Position numbers and translations under genes: made by a program. A model generated the notes under the pieces. That model saw only the letters and a list, made by a program, of their open reading frames with translations, made no database searches and had not been told where the DNA came from. From Gnetum montanum (taxonomy: Eukaryota; Streptophyta; Gnetopsida; Gnetales; Gnetaceae): a stretch of 64,000 nt of DNA. This document shows positions 33,337-44,903 of the stretch, piece after piece (within the stretch, counting starts at the first letter, position 1; every line of letters begins with the position of its first letter). The DNA lies in the NCBI GenBank assembly GCA_015680685.1, contig MNCI01009278.1:8212-72211 (forward strand). The letters run 5' to 3'.

Positions 33337-35321
33337 TTATTGAAATGGGGGATATCCCCCATAACTAATCGGTTGAGTATGGCAAGGATTAATAAATGAA
33401 AGATAAGGATCCTTGCATGCTGGAAATATTGGAACTGGTCCATACTTCTCCCCTCAAGGTTCACACACTTGGTTATAATACGCATAGTGGGGCACTTTAT
33501 ACGATGTAGTTCCCAGATAACGAGTTGACCTACTATGATGTTTAGGACCGTTAGATGATATGCAAGGATTGGTTTGATGCCTCCCATGGTTGTGTTCATT
33601 GGGTTGTATGGTTGTTGGAGCGATAGTTGGTGGCCCTGATGAATTTACATGAGACGTTGGGTTCGAAGATAAGGGTGCACCACAGGGTTGGACTTGTCCT
33701 AGGTTGGAAGGTGTAGTGGCCTCGGAATTGTGTTTTCCCTTCCTAAGGCCTTGTTTAAAGAAAGGATGCTTTTGATGTTGCTAAGGATCCTCATTGCTAT
33801 TGGAAGTAGTAGCACAAGTGTTGTTCATGAGTTGTTGCTGTGGCACAAACACCTTAGGAATAGTTGGTGGCACCATGGAAGGAGGGAAAAGATAAGAATG
33901 TTGAAATTTAGGAGGAATATAAGGTGCACAAGGTGGTGGTTACGTTGGAGGCATGGGTTGATAGTATTGTGGAGAATAGTAGTGTGGTGAGATAAAGTAT
34001 GTTGGCTCAGCTGGAGAAATGGGATGTTGAACGTGATAAGCATTCGAGTTCGGAAAATATGAAGGGTGCCTCCAGTCTAAGGGTGGTCTCCCCCACGATT
34101 GGGATGGTTGCCACTGTGCTCAAACACAGGATCTCTGTATGAACTCTAGATATAATGTGTTTCCCCAATGCTTATATAAATGTAACAATATTGGGCATTG
34201 GCATTTGGGATGATCGTACAAGGATATGTTGCATTCATATGTATGACTTGCAGTTGAGCACTTATTCCCTTTGTTCTTTTTCTCTGAATGTCTATTATTT
34301 CATCCTACTTCTTGGGTTGTCAAAACTCTATCTCCTATGATGTTGATATATTCTCCACACTTTTCATACATCCATTCCAACATCTTATTGATCTTTGCCT
34401 CGGCTTCTTCTAATGATTGTTGTATTGGAAAAGATGATGTTTCCACCTTGAGACTTGTTGATTTCTCCTTTGTATGATCATGGACCTTTGTTGAGTTAAA
34501 ATTTTGGTCCCATTGATGTTTTTCAACACTCTCCCATCTAGCTAAGTCTCCTTCTTCTTTTGTTACCTGCTTAATAAGCTCTTGGATTTGATGGGTTCGT
34601 AGCTTGTATAGTTGACCTTGGGCATACGTTCCTAAGGTCTCTCTTATTTCATTACATAGCCCATTAATAATATAGTACATTAGCCTTTCCTCGAAAAACC
34701 CATGGCCTGGACAGTTGTTTAACAGTGCATAATATCTTTCTAAGGCCATGTCCAAGGGTTCATGTTTTGCTTGTTTCCATCCTGGATTTGTTTCCTCAAG
34801 GCTAACACTCTTACGTAGGTTTGATATTTTTCGTTAAAGACTTCTACCATTGTTGACCAGCGTCGTATTGAATTTGGTTTTAATGATCGATACCATACTT
34901 TTTCTTGGTCAACGAGTGTCATAGGGAAGAGTTTGATTTTTTGCCAATTGTTATCAATGTTATTCCACATGTAGGCATCGTAGAAGGCTTGTAAATGTTG
35001 ATGTGAATCTAAGTCATAGCCTCCTGAAAATTTAGGAAAGTTGTTTACATCGAGCCTGGGTAGATGGCTCTCTTTACGATGCCTACGTGAGATTCAAACA
35101 GCCTCTTGTATTTGCGTTAGGCTTGTAGTGGCCAGTGGGGGTTCATCGTCATCAGGTAAGTTATGCCTTCGTGTGTTGCGATGACGTTGTTTTTGTTCAT
35201 GTTTATCAGAAACTCCCACTTCAGGTTGTATACTCCAACCTTCATCATCATATAGTTCGTTGGTTCTCCAATAAATTTCCTCACTAAGTGTGGCATTATT
35301 ATCATCTTGTAGGAGAGGCAT
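33337..35321 (-). pseudogene. gag: Gag of element D
   Basis: Minus strand from ATG 35321 to stop 33339-33337 (1985 bases). Pieces in order: acidic N-terminus with a LPDDDEPPLATTSLTQIQEA segment (35094-35321), Gag core with WNNIDNNWQKIKLFPMTLVD (34740-34970), MALERYYALLNNCPGHGFFE and QLYKLRTHQIQELIKQV (34300-34755), the zinc knuckle CNISLYDHPKCQC (near 34190-34230, with Ser in place of the hydrophobic residue), and a Pro/His-rich tail ending in NK. There are about five disruptions. It is very close to A and B, so the three belong to one subfamily. Confidence 0.87.
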
Positions 35322-35434
35322 TGTTGTGTGTGAATTTATGTGACTTTTTATAATTACTTCTTTTTAAGAGATATATCGTTAAGTTCTTTATAGCAACCTT
35401 GTATGATATAACTAATCTAGATAACTAGCACCGT

Positions 35435-35453
35435 CCTTGGCAACAGCGCCAAT
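35435..35453 (-). promoter_or_regulatory. Primer-binding site of element D
   Basis: Minus-strand TTGGCGCTGTTGCCAAGGA directly after the LTR, 15 or more of 18 positions matching the tRNA-Asp type PBS. This is the clearest minus-strand PBS in the window. Confidence 0.8.
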
Positions 35454-36159
35454 GATGAGTGGCGAGGTACCCCTACACTCAACCATGCGAATACGAGCGT
35501 AGCACGTGCGATCTAGTCGAACTCTGCAGATGGACTAGTTGTGGCACCTAGACAGTTATCCTTACGTCATAGTTCGTTGTCTTCCCACCTGGACTAGTAT
35601 TATATTTTCCTAATCTATGCTACTCTTAAAGGTAGTGGAAAATAATATTAACTAAGCTAAGCTAGGAGGAAAAGGTAAGAGAGTATAATCTATCCTAAGT
35701 GCGATGAGCAACTGATTCCTTGATCAACCGTACACATCTTGGACCTCATGCATGACTACCACTAGGATTACCAAGCACAGATCCTAGGTACGCCATTGGG
35801 CTACCAAGTAGTCACACTTAAATGCTCGTAATCAAGTCGTACTCGTTCCGCATTCTAGGAGTTTAAGGGTGAGAGAGAAAGCAGTAAATAACAATTAAAT
35901 AAACAAATTGACTGTTGCAATGATGAAGTAATCTCAATCTTTATTGCCGATCATGTGCATGTCCAAGTACGTCACACTCAAATAAAGAATGTCGTACAAT
36001 TACATTCACCACACTACGGGCAGACACAGGAAAAATAATCTATCTCTAGAGTGGTCAAATTGCTAAAGCTTTGCTACTTCTAACTCCTAATTGTCAAACA
36101 AGGGAGAGCCGCTTCTTATTTATAGACATTGCGGCAGACTGCGATATCGCATCCCATCA
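35454..36159 (-). repeat. 5' LTR of element D, with a minimal U3
   Basis: 706 bases, starting TGATGGGATGC at 36159 and ending CACTCATCA at 35454 (minus strand). The TATA box is at 36124-36117, so only 35 bases lie upstream of it, holding a single GCGATATCGC (36141-36150). The R/U5 part matches A closely. ATTGT follows at 36160-36164. Confidence 0.9.
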
Positions 36160-36164
36160 ATTGT

Positions 36165-36360
36165 ATATCATGTTATTTCTCTAATGAATATGTTTGCTAT
36201 ACTGTGCATTATCATTTCCATGTGGAAGAGACATGGTTGGTGGTTTATAGTGTGTGTGATTTAATATTCCTTGAAAGATATATCGTTAAGGCCTTTTACA
36301 ACAATCTTGTATAATATAACTAATCTAGATAACTAGCATCTTCCTTGGCAACAGTGCCAA
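36165..36360 (-). promoter_or_regulatory. Leader and primer-binding site of element C
   Basis: Directly beyond D's right target duplication, the C leader resumes (homologous to window bases 1-70 on the other strand). PBS TTGGCACTGTTGCCAAGGA on the minus strand lies at 36342-36360, followed by the C 5' LTR. Confidence 0.75.
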
Positions 36361-37221
36361 TGATGAGTGGCGAGGTATCCCTATGCTCAACTATACGAAT
36401 CACAAGCATTCATGCATGATCCAATCAAATTCCATGGATGGGACTAATTATAGCATCTAGATCATTATGCTTTGATTGTAGTTTGTTGTCTTCCCACTTG
36501 GACTAGTGGTAGCTTTGTCATGTATGGTTTAGTCCAAAGTGAGGCATATGATGTTGTTTCTAATTCTATGCTACTCCTGATGACGATAAAGAGATGGATT
36601 AATTAAACTAATGTATAATGGAAAACAAGGTCTAAACTAGCCTATGGGCAATGAGTATCTGCACTTAATCATCAATACACATCTTGGACATTGTGAGGCT
36701 ACTTCTGGGATTTCCAAGTGTACGTCACTAGTTGTGCCAAACAATACACTTCTAGATTACCAAGAACTTCCACTTAAATGCTCATGATTAAGGTGTACAC
36801 ATTCTGCTTAATAACAAGAATAGTAAATAACAATAAATGGAAACAATTAACTAAAGAAAGTAGTAAATCATTAAAGGAAATAATAATCTAAGTGGATGCT
36901 GCAATGATGGAAGCAATCTCGATCTTTATTGCCAGTCATGTAACGTGTCTAAGTATGTCACATTCAAACAAAGGTGTTGTACGATTACATACATCACACT
37001 GCGGGCATGCACTGAAATTAATAGACTTTAAATAGAAGAAACTAAAAACTAAACTATCTACCAACTCTACTACTCCTGTCTCATTCAAGTACCCCAGCAC
37101 CATATTTATAGGCAACATCTAGATGAGGCGACATTGGGTATGCGACGTCACTTATTAGCCCTAACGTCGAGGCTCCGATGTCACATATCCAATGTCAAGA
37201 CCACTGAATGATGACTCATCA
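36361..37221 (-). repeat. 5' LTR of element C
   Basis: 861 bases, pairing with 19779-20652. The TATA box is at 37110-37103 (minus). The U3 cluster at 37128-37200 has GACGTC, ACGTCGA and GATGTC cores. CAAAT target duplication at 37222-37226. Confidence 0.9.
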
Positions 37222-37226
37222 CAAAT

Positions 37227-37840
37227 GTAGAAAAAAATATGGTCAACCTTATTCTGTAGTAATCCTTGTAAAGTTGGTAACTAGTGGAGATGACTAAATT
37301 ATACAAGATACCTAATAACAAGAGGTTGAGGCTTAGAGACTAACTACTAGTTGGCTAATCTTTAACATATAAGTAATAATTATCATTATGATGCTAAGTT
37401 AAGAGATTAAAATTTTTGCCTATGAGTATGTCTTGGAAACACTTTATCATGGCAAATGACCAATAATAATTATCATTATAATGGTGTACCAAGATATGAA
37501 GTTTTTCACAATAATTATTATGAGAGAGAGTACACTAGTTTTGATTTTTTTGAACATTAAAATCAATTCTCATTGAATCAATTGAGGTATTTCATTAATT
37601 TGAAAAAGAAAAAGATTCTTTCAATCAAATAATAGATATATATAATAACTATATAACTAAACTAGTAAAATCAACATCCTCAAATCTATAGTCTAGTAAA
37701 AAAAAAGATAATTCCATTTATAAAAGAACAAACAAAACAACATATTAACTACCAGCAATGTTCCTAAATGCCACTATTCCTATCATAATTTCTCTAAAAT
37801 TTTGTAGCATCCCTTCAAAGAGTCAAAGTAACAACCCATA
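37227..37840. other. AT-rich DNA without a recognised gene
   Basis: No ORF of note. AATAATTATCATTAT-like blocks recur near 37373 and 37466, and AATAATTATTAT near 37510. This is where the flank of C resumes. Confidence 0.4.
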
Positions 37841-37973
37841 ACAATGATGTTAGCCTAGTGGTAAATACTCTTAATTGAAAGTTCCAAGTCATGTGTTCGA
37901 TTTTGGTGGGTAATGTTGAGTTATACATCTTGTGGTATACCTATATCATCATTATTTTGAGGTTCCAACACCC
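37841..37973 (+). repeat. tRNA-derived SINE-like sequence
   Basis: TAGCCTAGTGG at 37851 resembles a pol III A box and GTGTTCGATTTT at 37893 a B box, with tRNA-like spacing of about 40 bases. No clover-leaf can be completed, so it is not a tRNA gene. Flanking bases 37824-37840 and 37974-37990 are imperfect direct repeats (AAAGTAAYAACCCAYA) that could be a long target duplication. Confidence 0.4.
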
Positions 37974-38169
37974 TAAAGTAATAACCCACACTAATGTTGG
38001 GCTCCATGATGGTTCTTGAAAAAATCTAAAATTCCATTTCTACCCTTTTAAGAAAAATCTCAAGGATTGTATATATGATTAAAAAAACCATGTAAGGAAG
38101 AAAATGACAAAGATTTCATAGCAATATCAACATAGCATGTAGGCATTTCTCATAAACTAGTAATGTTAT

Positions 38170-38485
38170 TAAAAAAGAAAAAAATTAAAACCATGGTTCA
38201 ACTTATTAATAAAATTAATAATTAGAGTGTCCTTAAGAAGCACAAATTAGAGACTCTTGATTGCAAAGGAGTTTATCAACTATAATGTTCTTGTGAAAAT
38301 TTATACATTGGGAAAACTAGGAAAAACAAATTCTTAGCAAATTAAAAGAACATGAAAGACACATAAAACATAAAAAAATGGAAAAATCTCCATCTTTGAA
38401 ACATGTTAAAAATTGCTTAATATATGGGGATGTCAATGACAATATTTGTAGCCTAATGTGTACTTTTCTCATATTAATTTTATTT
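38170..38485 (+). pseudogene. Penelope-like GIY-YIG endonuclease remnant
   Basis: The frame through 38262-38330 gives GVYQL, a stop, then CSC and LYIGKT. This is the GIY...CxC...YIG pattern of the endonuclease at the C-terminus of Penelope-like retroelements. After a frameshift near 38335 it continues as KLKEHERHIKHKK and SLKHVKNC, matching the usual KEH and H positions of that domain. Upstream sequence (about 38170-38260) is compatible with the short linker that precedes the domain. No reverse transcriptase motifs were recognised further upstream, so this is a 5'-truncated relic, about 100 codons, with stop and frameshift. GIY-YIG domains also occur in other proteins, but the CxC insertion favours Penelope. 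Confidence 0.6.
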
Positions 38486-40578
38486 TCTATATTATGGTAG
38501 GAGGCACATTTGTTTTCCATATCAATTCTAGAGCATTCTCACTTTGTAAAGTGTAATTCATGGTATGGAACATGAAAAATGCCATGAATTATCCTAAAAT
38601 AGCATAATTAATGCTTATAATATCAAAAACATTAGCATTCCCTATGTAAAATATCAAAAATGCTATAGTTTTGGGCAATAAAAGTGTCAAAAACACTATG
38701 TAAATGCCTAGGAAACTTGTCTAAACCATGTTAACATAGAAATAGCAAAATGGTGGCCTATTTATGCAAAAATTAAAGCCATTTTCAAGGACTTTTGGAT
38801 CATTGGAGACTTCTCAAAACTAGAGACTTATGGAGCATATCTGAGAGCCTAGAGTCATTTTTCATTCTAGCACTAACCATCATGAGCACCAAGAACCTAT
38901 TGCAATTGACATTCAAGAGTAGATCTAGTAAGCTAGATGTGTTTCGGATGCTTGTGTGACACACTTTGCCTACTGATGTGCTAATATTCTAACAACATCA
39001 TTGCAGAGATTTTTGGGATATCCATATTTTTGTATTTTTCTAATCTACATTTTCTACACTTTGTACTCTTTAAAAATTAATAGAGTTTTGCAATTATTTT
39101 GGCCACATTTTCTATAGTTTTCCCTATTGTTTCTTGATTCACTCATAGATCCAACATTAGATCCATTATTCATCCATTTTCTTGTTGTTTTCACCTATAT
39201 TTTCACTTGATAACAGACTTTCAAGTTCTTATGTGATCAACAAGACCACCTAAGGCACCTCAGGTCCTTTCAAGGTTCATGGATTCTAAGGTAAAACTAT
39301 TTCACATAGATCTATTCAATTTCTAACTAGAATTTTTCTATCATTATAACATGGAAATACCATAACACAAGAGGTAGTGATACCACAATAAGATAACAAG
39401 AATTGATCCTACAGTATCTGCATTTAGCCCTACACCCCTACTCCATAGATAAAGTATGGTGCCTAAGTCAAAAGGCTAAAGCCCCCAATAGTCAAAATAT
39501 CATTGTGACATGGTACACAAGGAATGGAGGCTGAATAGTTCTCCTAAAGAAATAATGGTTAAGATAACATGGAACCCAAGTGGATCTTCGTACATCTTAC
39601 TACTCTCATTCTAGAAGGAAAGTAGCCTTCAAAACTTCAACATGACATAATCTCTATACACTTCTTAACTTGAAGAATTGGTGTGCTCATTGCTTAAGTC
39701 TTTATTCATGTACTTTCCAAACATAGAAATAAAAGTAGATATCAAGGGTATTAAAAAATTTAAAGCCCATCCAATAATTATAGACAAAAATTTTCAACAA
39801 CTAGGATTATCAATTGTAAAGCATGAATGTTAAACTTAACTTGACATCAAATATGGATTTAGAGATGCTAGTGCAATCCAAGTTAAGGAAGAAAAGGCTT
39901 GTCTTTGCTCATGTAAATGGTACCAACCTTTCTGCTTGGAGCGAAGACTCACTTGAAATGTGTATCATTCCACTACCCATTATAGTGATGCAAATATCTA
40001 GAAATTTGGAGGCATTCATTCATTCATCCCTAAACTTTTTCTCCCTACTTGGAGTCACAATAGAAATTTGTACTTTCTACTCAAAAATTCATAATTAAGA
40101 ACATGTGTTCCCTACTTAGAGTTGCTATTAAGAACATGTGCTTCCCACTCGAAGTCACTTCATCACACACTCTTCCTATACACATGTGCATGAAAGCATA
40201 CATGTGCAGGTAGACACAAATACGCACTTTTTCTCACACACATGCATGTGAGCGCAAACATGTGCACATATAGACACATTCTCTCTCTTTTCATCTCACT
40301 CTTTTTTTTTCTTGAACTCTTTCTTTTTTTTCTCTTTCCCATCCTCTCTCTTATTAACACTCCAACCCATCCAAGAACTAACAATACCAAACTAGTCATA
40401 TTCCATCATCTTTACCATAAATTGACTTGGTAGAAGATTTAATTATCCTCTTTCATCAAGGTTATTAAACATGAAATCCAATTTATGTTCACTTATATTT
40501 AGCAATCTCATGTGTCATTTGTAATTATTTGCAAAAGTGTTTAAATGGGTTTTCCACTTGAACTAAAACCTTGGCTTT
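38486..40578. other. Unassigned intergenic DNA with a CA/TG-rich and pyrimidine-rich stretch
   Basis: No credible gene. 40176-40285 contains repeated ACACATGTGCA-like units, followed by a CT-rich stretch to 40345. The remainder is AT-rich and unrecognised. A 91-codon ORF at 39823-40098 has no recognisable motif. Confidence 0.35.
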
Positions 40579-41443
40579 TGATGAGCAGTCAAGTACCCCT
40601 AGGCTCAACCATACGAATCATGAAGCGTTCATGTGTGATCCGATTGAATTTTGTAGACTCTATGTCTTCTGGTAAATTGGTCTTCTAGGAAGTGAACCTT
40701 ACCCAACAGTCATTTGTTGTCTTCCCAATTACACTTGTGATGTACAACAATATGGTTAAGTGTAATTGAGGCATATGATTTTTATTATTTTATGTTTTAT
40801 GGTTTTGGTAGTTGAAATAAATAGGATTGAAAATAAAGTAATTTAATGTCTACTTTAATCTAATTGGCCAACTATTGTTCAACTAGTCCAACAGAAGTAT
40901 CCAATCCCACTTGCTATACACATCCTAAACACATATAACATTTCTAGATTACCAAGCATTAAACATTGCTGGAATTACCAAACATTGTACGCATGTTCAA
41001 AGTAATTGTACTTATGTGTTTACTTAATTGCTATTTAGCTTATCTCTCTTAATTACTGAAGAACATTAAATAAAATAACTAAAAACATTAGGTGCATGAA
41101 TAAAACATTTAAGTTGTCTAGAATGTTGCAAGGTTTATCAAGAAGCTCGTATTTATTACCACACACACTACCATGCTTAGGTACAATAGTGCTCGAATAA
41201 ATATCCATACACTCAATGATCCCTACTATAGGAACTTAAGAAAATATTCGAACTTTCAACTGTAAAAACTACAAGAGCTTCACTACAACAATGACAAAGG
41301 ATGCCCTAAGCATAGCGAGTTCACATGTATTTATAGGTAAGAACAGGCCTTGCGTTGATGGGGCCACATCCATGCATCAAATAATACGCCAATGGGGCCT
41401 AGTCAATGAGGCCTCATCAACGTAGCTAATCTGCAACTCATCA
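40579..41443 (-). repeat. 3' LTR of element F
   Basis: 865 bases. Minus-strand start TGATGAGTTGC at 41443 and end TGCTCATCA at 40579. The TATA box is at 41335-41328. U3 has CGTTGATGGGGCC and CATCAACG cores in place of GATATC. It is the most diverged LTR here and has no partner in the window. The polypurine tract GTGATGGGGGTA is at 41444-41455. Confidence 0.85.
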
Positions 41444-41666
41444 TACCCCCATCACTGAATGAAAACTCATCCTCAAGTTCTTTACAAAATTGGGAAGGTA
41501 TGGGATTATTAACTAGCACATGACATAACAAAACCAACATGACAAAATTTAGTGTTTGAGTGTACAGATCAAAAAAATTTACAAATTTGTGGTCTTTACA
41601 ACACAAAATTGAACACCAAAAAAATGGACAACATGTCCTCTGATGGCATGAAGATAATTGAAAAGA

Positions 41667-43880
41667 TCACATGGTCCCAAACGGCAGAGCTTCCTGAGGC
41701 TCTGACGGACCTTCTCCAGCTTCAAACACATGCAACGATTAAGGCTGTTATGGTTGTGTTGCTACTATTGCAACTTCTGGCAAAAGATAGAAAGCATCCA
41801 ACAATGTGTTCATCTTCACCTCCTTACTCCTAGGATCATGCATAATCCATGCAACTTTGCCAATGTAGGCTATACTAGGCATATCCCAAGGATATGGTAT
41901 TGCTAGGAACAACTTCTTAGCATTGATGAACCAGGTAGCGAATTGTTTGTGCTCGACATCAAATGCCCTAATTACATTTTGTAGCTCTTGATAATCATTC
42001 ATTCTCCTTGATAGGTTCTCAGTAGTTGATTTTTGATCAGTGAATATTTCCTTGAGAACTTTGACTTCAGTGTTTCCTGTCGCAAGCTTTTTCTTGGTGT
42101 CCTTGTGGTGCTTGAACTCGTCCTTGTACAACAAGTATAAGTTGGCCACATACTTTTCAAGTTTTGACCATGGCCATCCAGCAATCAACATTGCCAAATT
42201 TGCGTATCAAAGATTAGCCAATTCCATATTTTTTTCATTTCTTAGATTTGCAACTCCTTCACGCAGATCTTCTCTTTATTGTAGGAATCTATCCCATTAA
42301 TGATAGGCTACCACACCTCTCTTCCTTGTTGGAGTTGCTAGAGGGCCTCATTTACTTTCACCTTAGCCACTTGGATATGTTTCTCATTCACTTCCTTCTA
42401 CAGGCCAACATGGTCTCTATAGTAATTCTTAACCTTCTTAAATTTGAGAGCCTCATTTTTCCAAGTGGCAATTTCAATGGCATATGGCACAAACTTCCTC
42501 TATTGAGAGATTGCGATTCTCTGTTGCTAGTCTTCTCAATTTCATATTCACTCTAGCTAGCTATTCTTGCTATTGATGGATGAATTCTTGCATCTATTTT
42601 TTTTTGTGCATCAACATTTCGCAAGTGATGGTTTTCTATGATGAACATTTCATTTTCTTAACATTTCTGAACTAGGTCCTTTTAAACTAAATAGGTCTTT
42701 ACTTTAGCTATGAACTGGTTAGAGATGGTTGTTACCATTCCCTCCCCAACTTGTTTTAATCACTCCTAAAGTTACTGAAAAGCTTCATCTTTTGTTATTA
42801 CAAGGCTAAGAAGTGTGGGACTAGCAAAATGGGCACACAATTCAACAACCTTCGTAGCCAAGCATTGGTTTTGTGCTTGAGCCTTTTCAAGTTGCCCTTC
42901 TAGGATGATACATTTGCCCTTCACTTTGAGCAACTCCTATTAGGTTACAATAATGTTATCTAAAAAATTAAAGAAGTCTGAAATCAATTTCCTGATCCCC
43001 ACCAGTCAATCTAGCAACTCTTTGTGCTTGGTTGCACTCAATTTTTTGCTAAAAGTTCCTACAGACATGCACATCTCTAAGTGTAGGAACATCTAGTAAA
43101 AATGTCATAGGTGTGCTAAATGCCTTAGTGATTCTATAAGTAACCACTTCTACAGCTATCTCCTAGCCTTGGTGCTGCATTACCAATACAGTTGCCTCCT
43201 CGCCCTCCTCCAAGTGCACTGAAAAGGAGGTAGCATTCCTAGAGATTTCTAGGAATAAATGGTGTTGAGAGAGAGACATCATCACCTCTCGAGCACTAGG
43301 ATTTGACCTCATGTGCAACTGAATTCATTGGACTAAAAATATTGATACACCTCCCTTCATCTAACTAATTGTTCAATCCACTTCATTAAAGTGACTTATC
43401 ACAGGTTGGTATACAGATGGATCCCCACCACTCATTCCCACTTGTTGCTCCTACTGTTACAAGACCTGCTCTTAGATTTTACGTAGGCGCTCAATGGTAG
43501 CATGGACTTCTAACATTCTTTCCTAAGTAAGTGATGAAGGTGGCGATTGCTACTCCTCTTGTTTAGACATGGTAGGCATCTTATCTTTCATCATTTTGAA
43601 CCAAGAGGCAATGGGAGTATGCCTGATTATGTCATTGGTGTAAAGAACTATCCTTACCCTTTTACAAAATTTTCTAATAAGGCATGGAAAAGGTTGGGTT
43701 TTCCTTCCACGTTCATTCTCTTTAAAATGCTTTTCTATCTGTAGATAGATTAATTGTGGAAGGTTTGCTAAAAATTTCTTGCTCAGAGTGTCACATGCCC
43801 TAGTGGAGAAGGCAGTCACCTTACTAGGCCTCACCGTTGGATTGAGATGATAGGCTGCTATCTTGAAGTATATGTGCTCC
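41667..43880 (-). pseudogene. ORF2 of element F, C-terminal three quarters
   Basis: Minus strand, ending at stop 41669-41667 after PEQALPFGT-like sequence that aligns with the MEEPPPPGTT tail of A and B. Coiled coil at 41748-42200 (LYKDEFKHHKDTKKKLATGN). The transposon-like domain at 43550-43880 has HIYFKIAAYHLNP, FLANLPQLIYLQIEKHF and TQPFPCLIRKFCKRVRIVLY. It stops at the G insertion inside the codon run before EHIYFK and resumes at 49503. The sequence is clearly older or more diverged than B and D, yet domain order and tail are the same, so ORF2 is an original part of the family and not a late acquisition of the pol-less copies. Confidence 0.75.
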
Positions 43881-43885
43881 ACTAG

Positions 43886-44761
43886 TGATGAAGCGCTATA
43901 TAGTCAATGCATTGACTAGGCCACATATATGGAGCCCCATATACATGGCCACGTCGACCTGGCCCCGTCAACGTAGCCTTCCTGCGTCGACGTGGTCCTG
44001 TTTACGCAGTCACCTATCCCGGCCTATAAATAAGAGGGCCTTCTACCTCATTAGGCACTTTTCTAGTTAGTTGTAGTGAAGCCCTTGCATGTTGTTTTCA
44101 TAGAAGTTAGATTATTTTCCCAGTGCATGCTCATAGTGTGATGCTTGTAATTGTACGGCACCTTTATTCAAGTGTGACGTACTTGGACAAGCACATGACC
44201 AGAAATAAAGATCGAGATTACTTCATCATTGTAGCATTCACTTAGATTTAATTGTTTAATTATTATTGTTATTTATTGTTTTCTTAGTTAATATTTCTTT
44301 ATCATCATTTACTATTCCTGTTGTTAAATGCAAAATGATTACGACTTAATCACGAGCATTTAAGTGTGACTACTTGGTAATCCAGCAGCGTACCTAGGAT
44401 CTACGCTTGGTAATCCCAGTAGTAGTCGTGCACAAGATCCAAGATGTGTACGGATGATTAATGAACAGATGCTCATCGCACTTAGGCTAGCTTAGACTCA
44501 TTTCCTATTACTCATTAGTTTAATCATGATTATTTTCCATTGTCTCTAGGAGTAGCACTAATTTAGGATCACATCATACGCCTCACTCTGGACTAAACCA
44601 TACGTGACAAAGTAAATACTAGTCCAGGTGGGAAGACAATGAACTGTGATCAACGTGTAACTATCTAGATACCACAACTAGGTTGCCCACGGAGTTCGAT
44701 CAGATCGTGCGTGAACGCTTGTATTTGTATGGTTGAGTGTAGGGTCCCTTGCTGCTTATAA
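43886..44761 (+). repeat. 5' LTR of element G
   Basis: It starts TGATGAAGCG at 43886. U3 cluster 43896-44010 with dyads GTCAATGCATTGAC, CGTCGACC and GCGTCGACGTGG; TATAAATA at 44025-44032; AATAAAG near 44204. The right end reads GCTTATAA where CTCATCA is expected, so it is mutated. Confidence 0.88.
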
Positions 44762-44762
44762 A

Positions 44763-44782
44763 TGGCATCGTTGCCGGGGATG
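44763..44782 (+). promoter_or_regulatory. Primer-binding site of element G
   Basis: TGGCATCGTTGCCGGGGAT matches the complement of the tRNA-Asp 3' end at all but two positions (TGGCGCCGTTGCCGGGGAT). It is the best PBS in the window and the basis for the Athila-like assignment. Confidence 0.85.
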
Positions 44783-44903
44783 GTGCTAGTTATTTAGATT
44801 AGTTATATCATACAAGGTCATTGTATAGAACTTAATGATACATCTTTTAGCAGGAAACAATTATAAAAAATTCACATCTGAATTCACACACAGTTTTACA
44901 ACC

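Larger units (their letters stand above)
27833..36159 (-). mobile_element. Element D: pol-less family member nested in C, TSD ATTGT
   Basis: ATTGT at 27828-27832 is repeated at 36160-36164. Minus-strand order: 5' LTR (35454-36159), PBS, gag, spacer with a 103-base gap, ORF2, then a 3' LTR (27833 to about 28575) whose U3 start and polypurine tract are missing. The reading of C across D (gag, then leader and PBS) confirms the nesting. D is therefore younger than C. Confidence 0.92.
19779..37221 (-). mobile_element. Element C: divergent pol-less family member with TSD CAAAT, carrying nested element D
   Basis: CAAAT at 19774-19778 is repeated at 37222-37226. The left LTR begins TAATGAGC (one change from TGATGAG) and the right LTR ends GACTCATCA on the plus strand. 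Removing D (27833-36159 plus one ATTGT) gives an element of about 9.1 kb: 5' LTR, PBS and leader (36165-37221), gag (25465-27832), spacer, ORF2 (20850-23610), polypurine tract, 3' LTR (19779-20652). It is clearly diverged from A, B and D in all parts and uses a different palindrome core. Confidence 0.9.

Noticed and set aside
37851-37905. Intact tRNA gene
   Set aside because: A- and B-box-like motifs exist but acceptor and anticodon stems cannot be formed.
39823-40098. 91-codon ORF as a host gene
   Set aside because: No recognisable motif, AT-rich neighbourhood, and no second exon-like open stretch around it.
40176-40345. CA/TG-rich and CT-rich stretch as a regulatory or satellite array
   Set aside because: Units are irregular and short; it looks like ordinary low-complexity sequence.
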